Notes under the pieces: model-generated | Database searches by the model: none | Seen by the model: the letters and a program-made list of their open reading frames with translations, nothing else | Told to the model about the DNA's origin: nothing | Translations under genes and position numbers: made by a program | Assembly (NCBI GenBank): GCA_016719645.1 | Contig: JADJYS010000029.1 | Location: forward strand, 1 to 29,542 | Direction of reading: 5' to 3' | DNA: 29,542 nt | Source of the DNA: a bacterium | GTDB lineage: Bacteria; Krumholzibacteriota; Krumholzibacteriia; LZORAL124-64-63 | In this document: positions 1 to 10,652 of the stretch, piece by piece | How the letters are laid out: each line of letters opens with the position of its first letter | How positions within the stretch are numbered: position 1 is the first letter of the stretch

Positions 1-1005
1 GAAGCCTCCATCGGCGGCCTGACGCGCATGATGGTGAGGCGGCGCACGACCGGAGCGGGGTGGCGTCGGTCGCAGCTTCCGCAAGTGGCTGTCCGGCCGC
101 GATCCCGAGAAGCCTTTCCTGGCGTTCGTGAACATCCTGGAAGCGCACCTGCCGTACGCGCCGCTGCGGTCGGTGACCTCGCCAGGGCGGCGCCGGGCCT
201 GCAGGCGGAGGGCGGCATCCCCATCGGCCTGGGCCACGAGTACAACTCAGGCCTGGTCGACGACGCCAACGTGGACTGGCCGCGCGTGCGGGGCCTGCTA
301 CGCGGGCGACGTCGTGGCCGCCGACCGGCCTATTCGGCCTGCTCCTGAAGGCCCTTCGGGAGGCGGGGCTCGACGAAGAGACGATCGTCGTGGTGACCGC
401 GACCACGGGAGAACCTCGGCGACCACCGGCTCTTCGAGCACCAGTTCTCGGTGCACGAGACGCTGCTGGCGGTGCCGCTGGTGATCGCAGGCGGCATCGG
501 CCCAATCGGCGCCGTGCGCGCCGAGCCCGCCCTGCTGACCGACCTGTTCGCCACCGTCCTGCAGGCTGGCCGGCCTGCCCGCCGAGACAGCGCCGCCGGG
601 CAGCCGCTCCTGTTCGCCGCGGCCGCCGCAGCCGACCGACTACTGGTCCGTGAGTACGAGGGCGAAACGCCGGCCTGGTGAGCATGCTCCGAGAGGATCA
701 ACCCGCAGTTGGACGCCTTCGCCCGGCTGCGGCCGCGCGCCGGACCGTGCGCGCCGGCGACCTGCTTTCCACCTGCAGGCGTCGGGCGGTTTCGTTCACG
801 CTGCACGACATGGCGTCCGATCCGGCGCAGGCGCGGGACCTGGCCCCGCGCGGCCCGAGAGACGTCCGGCGCCTGCAGGTCCTGCTGGACGCGCTGGCGG
901 GCACCGCGCCGGACGCCGGGCCGGGCGGAAGGCTGGACGCGGCGACGCGGCGGCAGCTCGAATCGCTGTGGCTATGTTCCCGCCGGCGGGCGCGCCCGTC
1001 TTTTC
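1..1005 (+). CDS. Sulfatase (alkaline-phosphatase superfamily), C-terminal part, frame-interrupted
   Basis: Three forward frames together give the C-terminal part of a sulfatase-like hydrolase that cleaves sulfate or phosphonate esters. Visible pieces are FLAFVNILEAHLPYAPL (about 116-166), YNSGLVDDANVDW (about 241-280), VHETLLAVPLVIAGG (about 451-495) and a tail AVSFTLHDMASDPAQARDLA (about 787-846). It finishes with QLESL then GYVPAGG in another frame. The family motif DHGEN-LG-H lies near 398-425 but reads TATTGEN; adding one G at two places restores TADHGENLGDH. The N-terminus with the formylglycine Cys/Ser site lies before the window. No clean stop is visible, so the end is approximate. 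The family is fairly secure; the substrate is unknown. Confidence 0.7.
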
Positions 1006-1008
1006 CCG

Positions 1009-1037
1009 TTGACACCCAGCGGTTGTGGCACTGTTAA
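1009..1037 (+). promoter_or_regulatory. Candidate sigma-70-type promoter before the ferredoxin gene
   Basis: A perfect TTGACA (1009-1014) is followed after 17 bases by TGTTAA (1032-1037), a weak -10 matching three of six consensus bases. It sits about 85 bases before the ferredoxin ATG and just after the sulfatase tail, a sensible place for a new transcription unit. The surrounding sequence carries indels, so the apparent spacing may not be exact. Confidence 0.35.
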
Positions 1038-1120
1038 AGCAGGGATCTTTCCTGTGCTGTGGTCCGGGGCCAAAGCGCTCCGGCTGGTTTGCCCGGATTC
1101 ATCGAGCCGGAGGAGCTGAC

Positions 1121-1345
1121 ATGGCCGACTTTACCGACAAGGTCGGGAGCAACATCGAAGGCGCCTGGTACGTCGACCGCGCTGCATCGATTGCGACCTC
1201 TGCCCGGCAGACCGCCCCCGACAACTTCAGGCGCAGCGAGGACGAGGCTGCAGCTTCGTCTACAAGCGGCCCGAATCGCCCGAGGAGCTCTGCCGGAGGC
1301 CTGGAGGAAGTGCCCGCGTCGAGGCGATCGGCGACGACGGCTGGC
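1121..1345 (+). CDS. Small 4Fe-4S ferredoxin, frame-interrupted
   Basis: ATG at 1121 follows a strong GGAGGAG ribosome site (1109-1115). The first 25 residues include MADFTDKVGSNIEGAWYVDR. A one-base shift then gives CIDCDLC (about 1183-1203), another returns to TAPDNFRRSEDE, and a third yields VEAIGDDG ending near 1341, after a KCP. This order, CIDCDLC then TAPDNF then CPVEAIGDDG, is that of the short soluble ferredoxins of about 65-75 residues that bind one 4Fe-4S cluster through CxxCxxC plus a distant CP. They act as cytoplasmic low-potential electron carriers. At least three small indels interrupt the frame. The exact stop is not visible, so the end is approximate. Confidence 0.65.
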
Positions 1346-1529
1346 GCGCACGGTCTGGATCCGCCGGGGCGCGGTCGCCGTACCGGGCCTTTCGCTATCC
1401 TGGGAGAACCGCGCCCCGGGCACCGCGCTGTAAAGCGCCCGCACCGGAACCAGGAACCGCGCCGGGAACCGGAACCACCGGCCACCAGAGACCGGCAACC
1501 CCTGAATCCGCTTCCAGGAAGGCAGCGTC

Positions 1530-2957
1530 ATGAATCGGATCCTCGCCAGCAGATTCCCGCGCCCCACCGCGGCACCTGCTGCTGGCGGCCGGCGCCCTGG
1601 CGGTCTTCGCCGTTTCCGTGCCCGTCGACCGCGACGCGGCCGCCGACCTGGTCACCCGACTCTGCGCGGCCGCGCGCCACGCCCCTCGCCGACGCCCCGG
1701 TCCTACGCCGACCTGGCGGCCCTGGTGATACCCGGCGTGGTCAACATCTCCACCGAACAAGGTCGTGGGATGCCGGACACAACACCCGATGATGAACGAC
1801 CCGATGTTCCGGCGCTTCTTCGGCGACACGAGTCCCCGGCCGGCGAGGGAGATGGGTGGGTCGCCCGCCCGGTGCGAGATGTGTCAAGCGGTGCATCGAT
1901 TATCAAGCACATCAGCCATCAATGAGCGCCGCGGTGCGCCGGTGGTGCAAGTGAAAAACCGTCCGACCGTTGGCACCGACGTCGCCCTGATCAAGGTGGA
2001 ACCGACGAGGCGGCGCCGTTCCTGCCAGTAACGGCGCTCCGACGCCTCGGATCGGCGACGGTCAGTGGCCGTGGGCGGCCCCTTCGGCGTGAGCCCGGAC
2101 GTACCTGGGCATCGTCAGCGCGGTGGGCCGCGAATCGGCCTGATCGACTACGAGGTACTTCATCCAGACCGACGCCTCGATCAATCCGGCAGCGGCGGCG
2201 CCCTGGTCGACGCGAACGGCGCGCTGCCAGGCATCAACACCGCGATCCTCAGCCGCAGCGGCGCTCGCGGGGCGTACTTTCGCCATCCCCAGCAACATGG
2301 CCGTCACGATCAAGGACATGCTCGTCAGCACGGCAAGGTGCAGCGCCTGGCTGGGCGTCATCACCGCCGAGGTCGACCAGACGATGGCCGAGGCCTGGGC
2401 GCAGTGAAGGCCCCGCGCGGCGTGCTCATCTCCACCGTCCAACGAGGCACGCCCGCCGCGAAGGCCGGCATGCAGGAGAACGACGTCATCCTGCAGGTCG
2501 ACGGGCCAGCCCGTGAACTCCTCCGCGACCTGCGCAACACCACCAGCCTGAGCGCGTCGGGCACGACGCGAAGCTGCTGGTCCTGCGCGACGGCGGCGAG
2601 CGCCAGCTCACCGTCACCCTGGGCGAGCTTTGCCCGAGAACTCGACGGCCGCGGCCGCCCCGAAGGACGAGGGCGAGGGCGCCGACGGCATCGAGGGCGT
2701 CACCGTCCGCGGCCCGAAGGCCCCTGCGCCAGTGGCTGCGGCTGGCCAAGGGGTCGAGGGCGTCGTGGTCTGCCGAGGTGGCCCAGACCAGCAACGCCAG
2801 CCACCGCGGGCTGCGCCAGCGATTTATCGTCGAGGTGGCGCGCGAACCATCGCCACGCTGGACGACCACCGCCGCCTGGTGAAGGAGGACGCGGACCGGC
2901 CCGTCGCTGAAGATCCGCCGCGGCGACCAGTTCCAGGTGCTGGCGTTTCCCCGGTGA
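1530..2957 (+). CDS. HtrA/Deg-type periplasmic serine protease with two PDZ domains, frame-interrupted
   Basis: ATG at 1530 follows AGGAAGG. Pieces in three frames assemble into a trypsin-like HtrA protease: a hydrophobic leader (HLLLAAGALAVFAVSV, about 1577-1622), YADLAALVIPGVVNISTE (about 1704-1757), TDVALIKVE with the likely catalytic Asp (about 1977-2001), and IQTDASINP then GSGGALVD around the catalytic Ser (about 2162-2212). Next come FAIPSNMAVTIKDML, a first PDZ domain (GTPAAKAGMQENDVILQVDG, about 2446-2505) and a second PDZ domain ending QFQVLAFPR at the TGA of 2955-2957. Four missing bases near 2189 would restore NPGNSGGALVD. The catalytic His region near 1890-1920 is too damaged to assign. 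Function by family: envelope protein quality control, about 475 residues. Confidence 0.75.
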
Positions 2958-3039
2958 CGGCGCGCGCCGGATCGGGGAGGAACAGGGGCCGGAGGATCCA
3001 GCCCCCATTTTCCGCCGACGCCGCCGCGCCATGAGAGAT

Positions 3040-3105
3040 TCTAATGGATTCACGCATATTAATAATTATGAGATCGCATCTCCGTTATCATAGAATTTGA
3101 TCCCC
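3040..3105 (+). promoter_or_regulatory. AT-rich island, probable promoter region of the 3230 gene
   Basis: Within otherwise very GC-rich DNA this stretch of about 65 bases is conspicuously A/T-rich, with ATTAATAATTATG (3058-3070) and TATCAT (3086-3091, five of six matches to a -10 box). It lies between the protease stop (2957) and the gene starting at 3230. No convincing -35 box pairs with TATCAT, so the exact promoter is unassigned. The rest of 2958-3229 shows nothing recognisable. Confidence 0.35.
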
Positions 3106-3229
3106 GGACAGGAATCGCCCACTCCCGACGTTTCCGCCGGCCGGAGCCGCGGCCTCCGGACGTCCGGGGCCCGGCGGCGACGATCCGGCTCCCCACCCCG
3201 CTACAGGGAGCCAGCCCTCTGGAGGCATC

Positions 3230-3777
3230 ATGCGCGCTTGCACCTCGAAGTCCCTGCTCGCCGTCCTGATCCTGTTCGCCGCAGCCTCGGGCGCCCTGGG
3301 CGCCACGGCGACCAGCTCGTTCAGCAACTTCACCTACTCGTACGCCGTCACCCCGGCGGCCGGCGAGGCCCTGCGCTCCTTCCACGTCTACACCTCGCTC
3401 AGCGAGTGCGACGCCGGCCACTACTACAACCGGGTCATGCCGGCGGGCTGGATGTTCGACACCGTGGCGATGGACAACCGCTGCGTGCTCACGTTCTGGA
3501 CCGAGGGCGACGCGCTGCCGGTAAGAAAAACCGCGAACTTCGGGTTCGTCCACTCGCGCCCCCTGCTGCCATTCCTGGTTCCTGAGCGACGAGGGCAGCA
3601 GCGATCCCCTGGCCAACGTGGTCGACGACGACGAGAACCACAGCGAGCCCTGCAACATCCCGGCCGAATTCGCCGGGCAGTGCGGCGGCGAAGGCCTGCT
3701 GCTGGCGCCGATCTACCCGGTCGGCGTGCCCGCCGATGCGGACACCTGGAGCGGCGTGAAGGTTCCAGTACAGGTAG
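3230..3777 (+). CDS. Secreted protein of unknown function, frame-interrupted
   Basis: ATG at 3230 is preceded by TGGAGGC. The protein opens with a clear signal peptide (RACTSKSLLAVLILFAAAS, then GALGATA). It continues as a Ser/Thr/Tyr-rich mature region, roughly 180 residues in all, with cysteines in SECDAGHYYN, DNRCVLTFW, EPCNIPAEF and GQCGGEG that could form disulfides. The frame shifts around 3530-3600, where FLSDEGSSDPLANV lies in the alternative frame. A single extra G at 3762 separates SGVK from FQYR and the TAG at 3775-3777. A strong terminator follows directly, supporting this end. I recognise no family. It is separate from the transporter gene downstream, although the initial frame runs on without a stop into that gene. 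Confidence 0.6.
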
Positions 3778-3799
3778 ACGCCGCCTCCCGGGTGGCGTC

Positions 3800-3836
3800 G
3801 GGCGCCGGCTCTCCCGCAGAGCCGGCGCCCTCGTTT
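3800..3836 (+). terminator. Rho-independent terminator after the secreted-protein gene
   Basis: A perfect 13-bp stem, GGGCGCCGGCTCT (3800-3812) with AGAGCCGGCGCCC (3818-3830), encloses a 5-base loop and is followed by TCGTTT. It begins 22 bases after the proposed stop at 3777. It separates that gene from the receiver-transporter gene at 3917. Confidence 0.8.
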
Positions 3837-3916
3837 GCCGGGAGCGCCGGAAAACAGTTCCCGCGGCGGAGCGGCGTCCGTATCATGTCCCGAACGATCC
3901 GAACGGGAGGGCGGGC

Positions 3917-5974
3917 ATGTCGGCGCGGGTCAAGGTGTTGCTGGTCGACGACGACGCGGTCTACCGCGCCGCGCTCGGCGCTCGCCTGCGCACCGCCGCC
4001 TACGAGGTGATCGAGACCGGCGACGGGCAGGAAGCCGTCCGGCTGGTCCGCTCCGACCGCAAGCTCGACATCGTCGTGGTCGAGCTCGCGCCGCCCGGCC
4101 TGGACGGGGGCGAGATCCTCGGCGAGATCAAGAAGTTCCGCCCCGAGCTGCCGGTGCTCGTGCTGACGGGGTCGGGCTCCGTCGCCTCGGCCATGGACAT
4201 GGGCAGCCGCGGCGCCTACCGCTACCTCGAGAAGACCGCCGACATCGGGCTCATCGTCGACGCCCTGGCCGAGGCCCGCCACGAGAAGCTGCGGACCATG
4301 GCGCGCCACGACATGGCCCTGCCCACCCTGGCGTCGGCGCGGGCGCGCCTCTGGGGCGGCCACAACCACCGGCCGGTCGTCGTCATCTTGGGGATGGTCC
4401 TGCTCGCCGCCGCCTACGTCCTGCCGCCGCCGGCGGGCCTGGTCGCGCTGCTCGGCGCCCCCAAGTCCGCCCCGGACGCCGTCGCGGCGACCGGCGATGC
4501 GGCCGCCGGCTACGCCGAGTACCGCGAGATGGCCCCCGGGGAGTCCATCGCGTCGCGCTACGTCCGCCAGCACGGGACGGCCGCGGACCGGGAGGAGGGC
4601 GCCCGCGGGAGCGCGGCCGCGAACGCCGCCGTCGCGCGCAAGGCCATGCTGATGGTGGCGCTGCTGCTGGCCGCCGCGATGTTCTGGGCCACCGGCGCGG
4701 TCCCGATCGGGATCACGGCGATCTTCGTGGCGGCCGTGCTCTACGCGTTCGGAATCATGCGCCCCGACCAGGTCGCCCAGGCCTTCGCCAAGGATTCGGT
4801 GGTCTTCATCTTCGGGGTGCTCGCCCTGTCGCGGGTGATCACGCGGACCGGCCTGAACCGCCGCCTGGGGATGGTGTTGTTGGCGCCGGTGCGCAGCCTG
4901 CCGCTGTTCCTGTTCCTGTTCCTGCCCGTGTACGCCCTGGCCTGCTCGTTCATCTCGGAGTCGGTGCTGGTGGCGGTGGTGATGCCGCTGCTGCTGGTCG
5001 TCCACGGGGCGTCGCTGCGGGAACGCGGGCTCGACCAGGACCGGCGCCTGCTGGTGCTGCTGGCGCTGGGCCTGTGCTTCGCTTCGAACCTGGGCGGGCC
5101 GGGTTCGCCGGCGGCGGGAGCGCGCAACGCCGTGATGATCGGCATCCTCGAGGAGTACGGCCGGGCGCCCTCCTTCGTCGAGTGGCTGCGCTACGGGCTG
5201 CCGTTCGTCCCGGTCGCGACGCTGCTGCTGGGCGCCTACCTCGCGATCGCCTTCCGCAAGTCCGTGTTCGGGGTCCGGCTGAACGCCGCAGCCGCCATCC
5301 GCCGCACCGCCGTCACGATGGGGCCGGCCAACCGCGAGGAGCGCCTCACCGCCCTGGTGTTCGGCGGCGTGATCCTGCTGTGGATCGCGGCGGGACCGCG
5401 CATGGGGATGGGCGGGCCGATCCTGCTCGGGCTGGTGGCCCTGAACCTGCTGCAGGTCCTGAAGTGGCGCGACGTGATCAGGATCCCCTGGGAGGTCGTC
5501 TTCCTCTACGCCGGCGCCAGCGCCATCGGCAAGGGGCTCGCCGCCACCGGCGGCGCCCTCTACCTGGCCGAGAGCGCGGTGGGCCTGCTGCCCGACGCCT
5601 GGCTGCAGGGCTCGGGCCTGACCATGATCGCCGCGCTGCTGTCCGGCGTGACCACGAACTTCATGAGCGACGGCGCCACGGTGGCCGCGGTCGGCCCGAT
5701 CACGGTGCCCATGGCCGGGGCGGCCGCGCAGCACCCCTGGGCCGTGGGTTTCGCCACCGCCTTCGCGTCCTCGTTCGCCCACATGCTCATCATCGGCACG
5801 CCCAGCAACGCCATGGTCTACGCCATGTGCCGGGACCCCGCCACCGGGCGTCACCTCGTCACGCAGCGAGATTTCCTGCGCCACGGGGCGGCCGTCTTCG
5901 TGCTGAGCTTCGCCGCGCTGTGGTTCTGGACCGTGCTCGGATACTGGCGCTGGCTCGGCTTTCCCGCGCCGTGA
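3917..5974 (+). CDS. Receiver domain fused to SLC13/DASS-family anion transporter
   Basis: A 685-residue fusion. Residues 1-125 form a CheY-like receiver: acidic pocket LLVDDD (8-13), LTG with Thr84 and Lys106. The phospho-acceptor position, usually Asp, is Glu56 (VVVELAPPG). The next 550 residues are a polytopic membrane protein of the divalent anion/sodium symporter type. Its features are MFWATGAVPIGITA, a first motif ASNLGGPGSPAAG (about 388-400), a second motif TNFMSDGAT (about 580-588) and IIGTPSNAMVYAM near 625. A hydrophilic stretch of about 60 residues separates the first membrane segment (about 152-171) from the rest. By family it imports sulfate, phosphate or dicarboxylates with sodium; the substrate cannot be read here. 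ATG at 3917 follows GGAGGG. The polyphosphate kinase gene starts 25 bases after the stop and is probably co-transcribed. Confidence 0.85.
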   Translation: MSARVKVLLVDDDAVYRAALGARLRTAAYEVIETGDGQEAVRLVRSDRKLDIVVVELAPPGLDGGEILGEIKKFRPELPVLVLTGSGSVASAMDMGSRGAYRYLEKTADIGLIVDALAEARHEKLRTMARHDMALPTLASARARLWGGHNHRPVVVILGMVLLAAAYVLPPPAGLVALLGAPKSAPDAVAATGDAAAGYAEYREMAPGESIASRYVRQHGTAADREEGARGSAAANAAVARKAMLMVALLLAAAMFWATGAVPIGITAIFVAAVLYAFGIMRPDQVAQAFAKDSVVFIFGVLALSRVITRTGLNRRLGMVLLAPVRSLPLFLFLFLPVYALACSFISESVLVAVVMPLLLVVHGASLRERGLDQDRRLLVLLALGLCFASNLGGPGSPAAGARNAVMIGILEEYGRAPSFVEWLRYGLPFVPVATLLLGAYLAIAFRKSVFGVRLNAAAAIRRTAVTMGPANREERLTALVFGGVILLWIAAGPRMGMGGPILLGLVALNLLQVLKWRDVIRIPWEVVFLYAGASAIGKGLAATGGALYLAESAVGLLPDAWLQGSGLTMIAALLSGVTTNFMSDGATVAAVGPITVPMAGAAAQHPWAVGFATAFASSFAHMLIIGTPSNAMVYAMCRDPATGRHLVTQRDFLRHGAAVFVLSFAALWFWTVLGYWRWLGFPAP

Positions 5975-5999
5975 CCCCGCGGACGAACAGGAGGAACCC

Positions 6000-6851
6000 G
6001 TGACCCACAAAGAGAAGCACGCGGCGCCCGACGGCGCCCGCCACGTCGAGTCCGAGCAGAGCCGCCACCGCGATAAGCTGCCCGGCGGGCTCTACGAGAA
6101 GGAGCTGGCCCGGCTCGAGGTCGAGCTGGTCAAGCTCCAGGCCTGGATCCGCCACGCCGGCCTGAAGGTCGTGGTGATCTTCGAGGGGCGCGACGCGGCC
6201 GGCAAGGGCGGCGTCATCAAGCGGATCACCGAGCCGCTGAATCCCCGCATCGCGCGCGTCGTCGCCCTGGGCGTGCCCACCGAGCGCGAGAAGACCCAGT
6301 GGTACTTCCAGCGCTACATCGCCCACCTGCCGGGCGCCGGCGAGATGGTGCTGTTCGACCGCAGCTGGTACAACCGCGCCGGCGTCGAACGGGTCATGGG
6401 TTTCTGCTCGGACGAGGAGCACCAGGAGTTCCTGCGCAGCTGCCCCGAGTTCGAGCGCATGCTGGTGCGCTCCGGGATCCTGCTGGTCAAGTACTGGTTC
6501 TCCGTCAGCGACGACGAGCAGGAGCGGCGCTTCAAGGACCGCCTCGCCGACCCCACCAAGCGCTGGAAGCTGAGCCCCATGGACGTGGAATCGCGGTCGC
6601 GGTGGGTGGAGTACTCGCGCGCCAAGGACGAGATGTTCGCCCACACCGACATCAAGCAGGCGCCGTGGTACGTGGTCGACGGGGACGACAAGCGGCGCGC
6701 GCGGCTGAACTGCATCAGCCACCTGCTGGGGCTGGTCCCGTACGAGGACCTGACGCCCGAGCCGGTCACGCTGCCGCCGCGGCAGACGGGGGCGGAGTAC
6801 GTCAGGCCGCCGATGAGCGACCAGACGTTCGTGCCCGAACTCTACCCGTAG
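6000..6851 (+). CDS. ppk2: Polyphosphate kinase 2, class I
   Basis: This 283-residue protein starts with GTG at 6000 after AGGAGGA. It carries the PPK2 signature set: Walker A GRDAAGKGG (63-71), Walker B with MVLFDRSWYNRAGVERVMGF (116-135), and the lid FKDRLADPTKRWKLS (178-192). Length and single-domain layout match class I PPK2, which moves phosphate between polyphosphate and nucleoside diphosphates, mainly making ATP or GTP. The N-terminal 30 residues are charged and variable. It directly follows the receiver-transporter gene, so the pair may link anion (perhaps phosphate) uptake to polyphosphate use; that link is inference. Its stop lies eight bases from the stop of the convergent regulator gene. 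Confidence 0.95.
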   Translation: MTHKEKHAAPDGARHVESEQSRHRDKLPGGLYEKELARLEVELVKLQAWIRHAGLKVVVIFEGRDAAGKGGVIKRITEPLNPRIARVVALGVPTEREKTQWYFQRYIAHLPGAGEMVLFDRSWYNRAGVERVMGFCSDEEHQEFLRSCPEFERMLVRSGILLVKYWFSVSDDEQERRFKDRLADPTKRWKLSPMDVESRSRWVEYSRAKDEMFAHTDIKQAPWYVVDGDDKRRARLNCISHLLGLVPYEDLTPEPVTLPPRQTGAEYVRPPMSDQTFVPELYP

Positions 6852-6859
6852 GGGGAAGG

Positions 6860-8362
<1,503 letters not shown>

Positions 8363-8538
8363 GCCTGTCCCTCCCTTCCCCCGCGGAGCCGGTGGCGGCG
8401 CCGCCCGCACAGTCTAGCGGCGGTCGGGGGGGGATGTCCAGCGTCCTGAGGCCCGGCCTCGACTCCGGGGCCGGCATGGTGCATCTTGGGGGCCGCGCGC
8501 GGTCCGTCCCGGGATTCCCCGCAGGACCCGGCGGGTTC

Positions 8539-8553
8539 GCGCGTTCCGTGCCA
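8539..8553 (-). promoter_or_regulatory. Weak sigma-54-like promoter element in the divergent intergenic region
   Basis: On the - strand TGGCACGGAACGCGC has a perfect -24 box (TGGCACG) and the GG-N10-GC spacing, but the -12 box reads GCGC instead of TTGC. It would point toward the regulator gene, about 177 bases upstream of its start. The 234-base intergenic region 8363-8596 shows no clear sigma-70 promoter on either strand. Confidence 0.22.
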
Positions 8554-8596
8554 ATGATGGGGTTGGACGGCAGGCCGACGGCACCCGAGGTGGGGC

Positions 8597-9880
8597 ATGA
8601 AGAGATGGCTGATCCTGATCGCGTTCCTGGCGGCGGCCGGCGCGGCCGCGTGGTTCCTCACCCGCGGCGACGGCGGCGGCGGCGAGACCTACCGCCTGGT
8701 GGAGGTCGCCCGGGGCGACGTCGAGGAGGTCGTCACCAGCACCGGCACGCTCGACGCCGTGACCAAGGTGCAGGTCGGCACCCAGGTCTCGGGGCTGATC
8801 GCGACCATCGGCGCGGACTTCAACGACCGCGTGACGGCCGGCCAGGTCATCGCGGTCATCGACACCACCCTGCTGGCCAGCGAGGTGCGCAGCGCCCGGG
8901 CGAGCGTGGCCCGCGCCGAGGCCGAGCGCAACGACGCGCAGCGGGAGCTGGCCCGCACGCAGGAGCTGTTCCGCGAGCAGCTGGTGTCCCAGACGGATCT
9001 CGACAAGGCGCTCTACGCGGCCGAGTCGTCGGCGGCCTCGCTGGTCTCGGCCCGGGTCGGGCTGGACCGCGCGAGCAACAACCTGAAGTACGCCACGATC
9101 CGCGCCCCCATCTCCGGCACCGTGGTCGAGCGCAACGTGGACGTGGGGCAGACGGTCGCCGCCAACTTCTCGGCGCCCCAGCTGTTCCTGATCGCCGAGG
9201 ACCTGGCGCGCATGCAGATCCTGGCCGCGGTCGACGAGAGCGACATCGGCAAGATCGTCGAAGGGCAGGCCGCGCGCTTCACCGTGCAGGCCCACGACGA
9301 CGAGCAGTTCCAGGGTTCGGTGCGCCAGGTGCGGCTGCAGTCGACGGTCGCGGAGAACGTCGTCAACTACACCGTGGTGATCGACGTGGACAACGCCGAC
9401 GGACGCCTGCTGCCGGGCATGACCGCCACCGTGGACTTCGTCGTCAGCCGGGCCGAATCCGTCCTGACCGTCCCCAACGCCGCGCTTCGCTTCAAACCCA
9501 CCGAGGCCATGGTCGCGGCCCTGCAGGCGCGCCGCGCGAAGATGGCCGCCGAGGGGGGGCGCGGCGCGGGCGCGGCCGGGCAGGCGGCGTCCGGGCACGG
9601 CGCCGGGGGGCAGGGCGCCGGCATGCACGGCGGCGGCGCGGGCTTCGCCGGCGGCGCGAAGCCGACGCTCCTCTGGTACCAGGACGAGGACGGGACGATC
9701 GGCGCCCGGCCGGTGCGCGTCGGGGTGAGCAACGGCACGGTCACCGAGATCACGGCGCCCTGGCTCCAGGAAGGCCTCCAGGTCGTGGCCGGCGTCACCG
9801 GCGGGACGGTCGCCGCGACGTCGACCAACCCGTTCCAGACCCAGTCCACGGGCATGCGCCCGCCGCCGGGCGGGTTCTAG
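8597..9880 (+). CDS. MacA/HlyD-type periplasmic adaptor of an ABC efflux pump
   Basis: 427 residues. One N-terminal membrane anchor or signal (KRWLILIAFLAAAGAAAWF) is followed by a lipoyl/barrel-sandwich half (GTLDAVTKVQVGTQVSGLI, 50-68) and an alpha-helical hairpin rich in Ala/Arg/Glu (about 95-160). The second lipoyl half is IRAPISGTVVERNVDVGQTV (168-187), followed by beta-barrel and membrane-proximal regions. By family it bridges the inner-membrane permease to an outer-membrane TolC-like channel. An unusual Gly/Ala/His-rich low-complexity insert lies at 319-354, inside the C-terminal domain. ATG at 8597 follows GAGGTGGGG. The ATPase gene starts 37 bases after the stop, making a three-gene operon. 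No TolC homologue is in the window. Confidence 0.92.
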   Translation: MKRWLILIAFLAAAGAAAWFLTRGDGGGGETYRLVEVARGDVEEVVTSTGTLDAVTKVQVGTQVSGLIATIGADFNDRVTAGQVIAVIDTTLLASEVRSARASVARAEAERNDAQRELARTQELFREQLVSQTDLDKALYAAESSAASLVSARVGLDRASNNLKYATIRAPISGTVVERNVDVGQTVAANFSAPQLFLIAEDLARMQILAAVDESDIGKIVEGQAARFTVQAHDDEQFQGSVRQVRLQSTVAENVVNYTVVIDVDNADGRLLPGMTATVDFVVSRAESVLTVPNAALRFKPTEAMVAALQARRAKMAAEGGRGAGAAGQAASGHGAGGQGAGMHGGGAGFAGGAKPTLLWYQDEDGTIGARPVRVGVSNGTVTEITAPWLQEGLQVVAGVTGGTVAATSTNPFQTQSTGMRPPPGGF

Positions 9881-9917
9881 GCCGCACCGATCGGGAACGC
9901 AGCCGGGAGGACCGCGC

Positions 9918-10648
<731 letters not shown>

Positions 10649-10652
<4 letters not shown>

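Noticed and set aside
1..3777. True pseudogenes under decay or recent horizontal transfer
   Set aside because: Unrelated neighbouring genes are all hit by 1-4 base indels while core motifs remain, and the same occurs only at the other end of the window. Technical error explains this more simply.
3230..5974. One 914-codon protein joining the secreted N-terminus to the transporter
   Set aside because: A perfect terminator (3800-3836) and a ribosome site before 3917 lie in between. The open run arises because an indel removes the natural stop at 3777 from the starting frame.
3713..6010. A - strand open frame of 765 codons opposite the receiver-transporter gene
   Set aside because: The translation is rich in His, Gln, Arg and Gly without domains, and the + strand carries clear receiver and transporter motifs.
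8363..8596. A sigma-54 promoter driving the efflux operon on the + strand
   Set aside because: Candidates such as TGGTGCATCTTGG fail the GG-N10-GC spacing; none is convincing.
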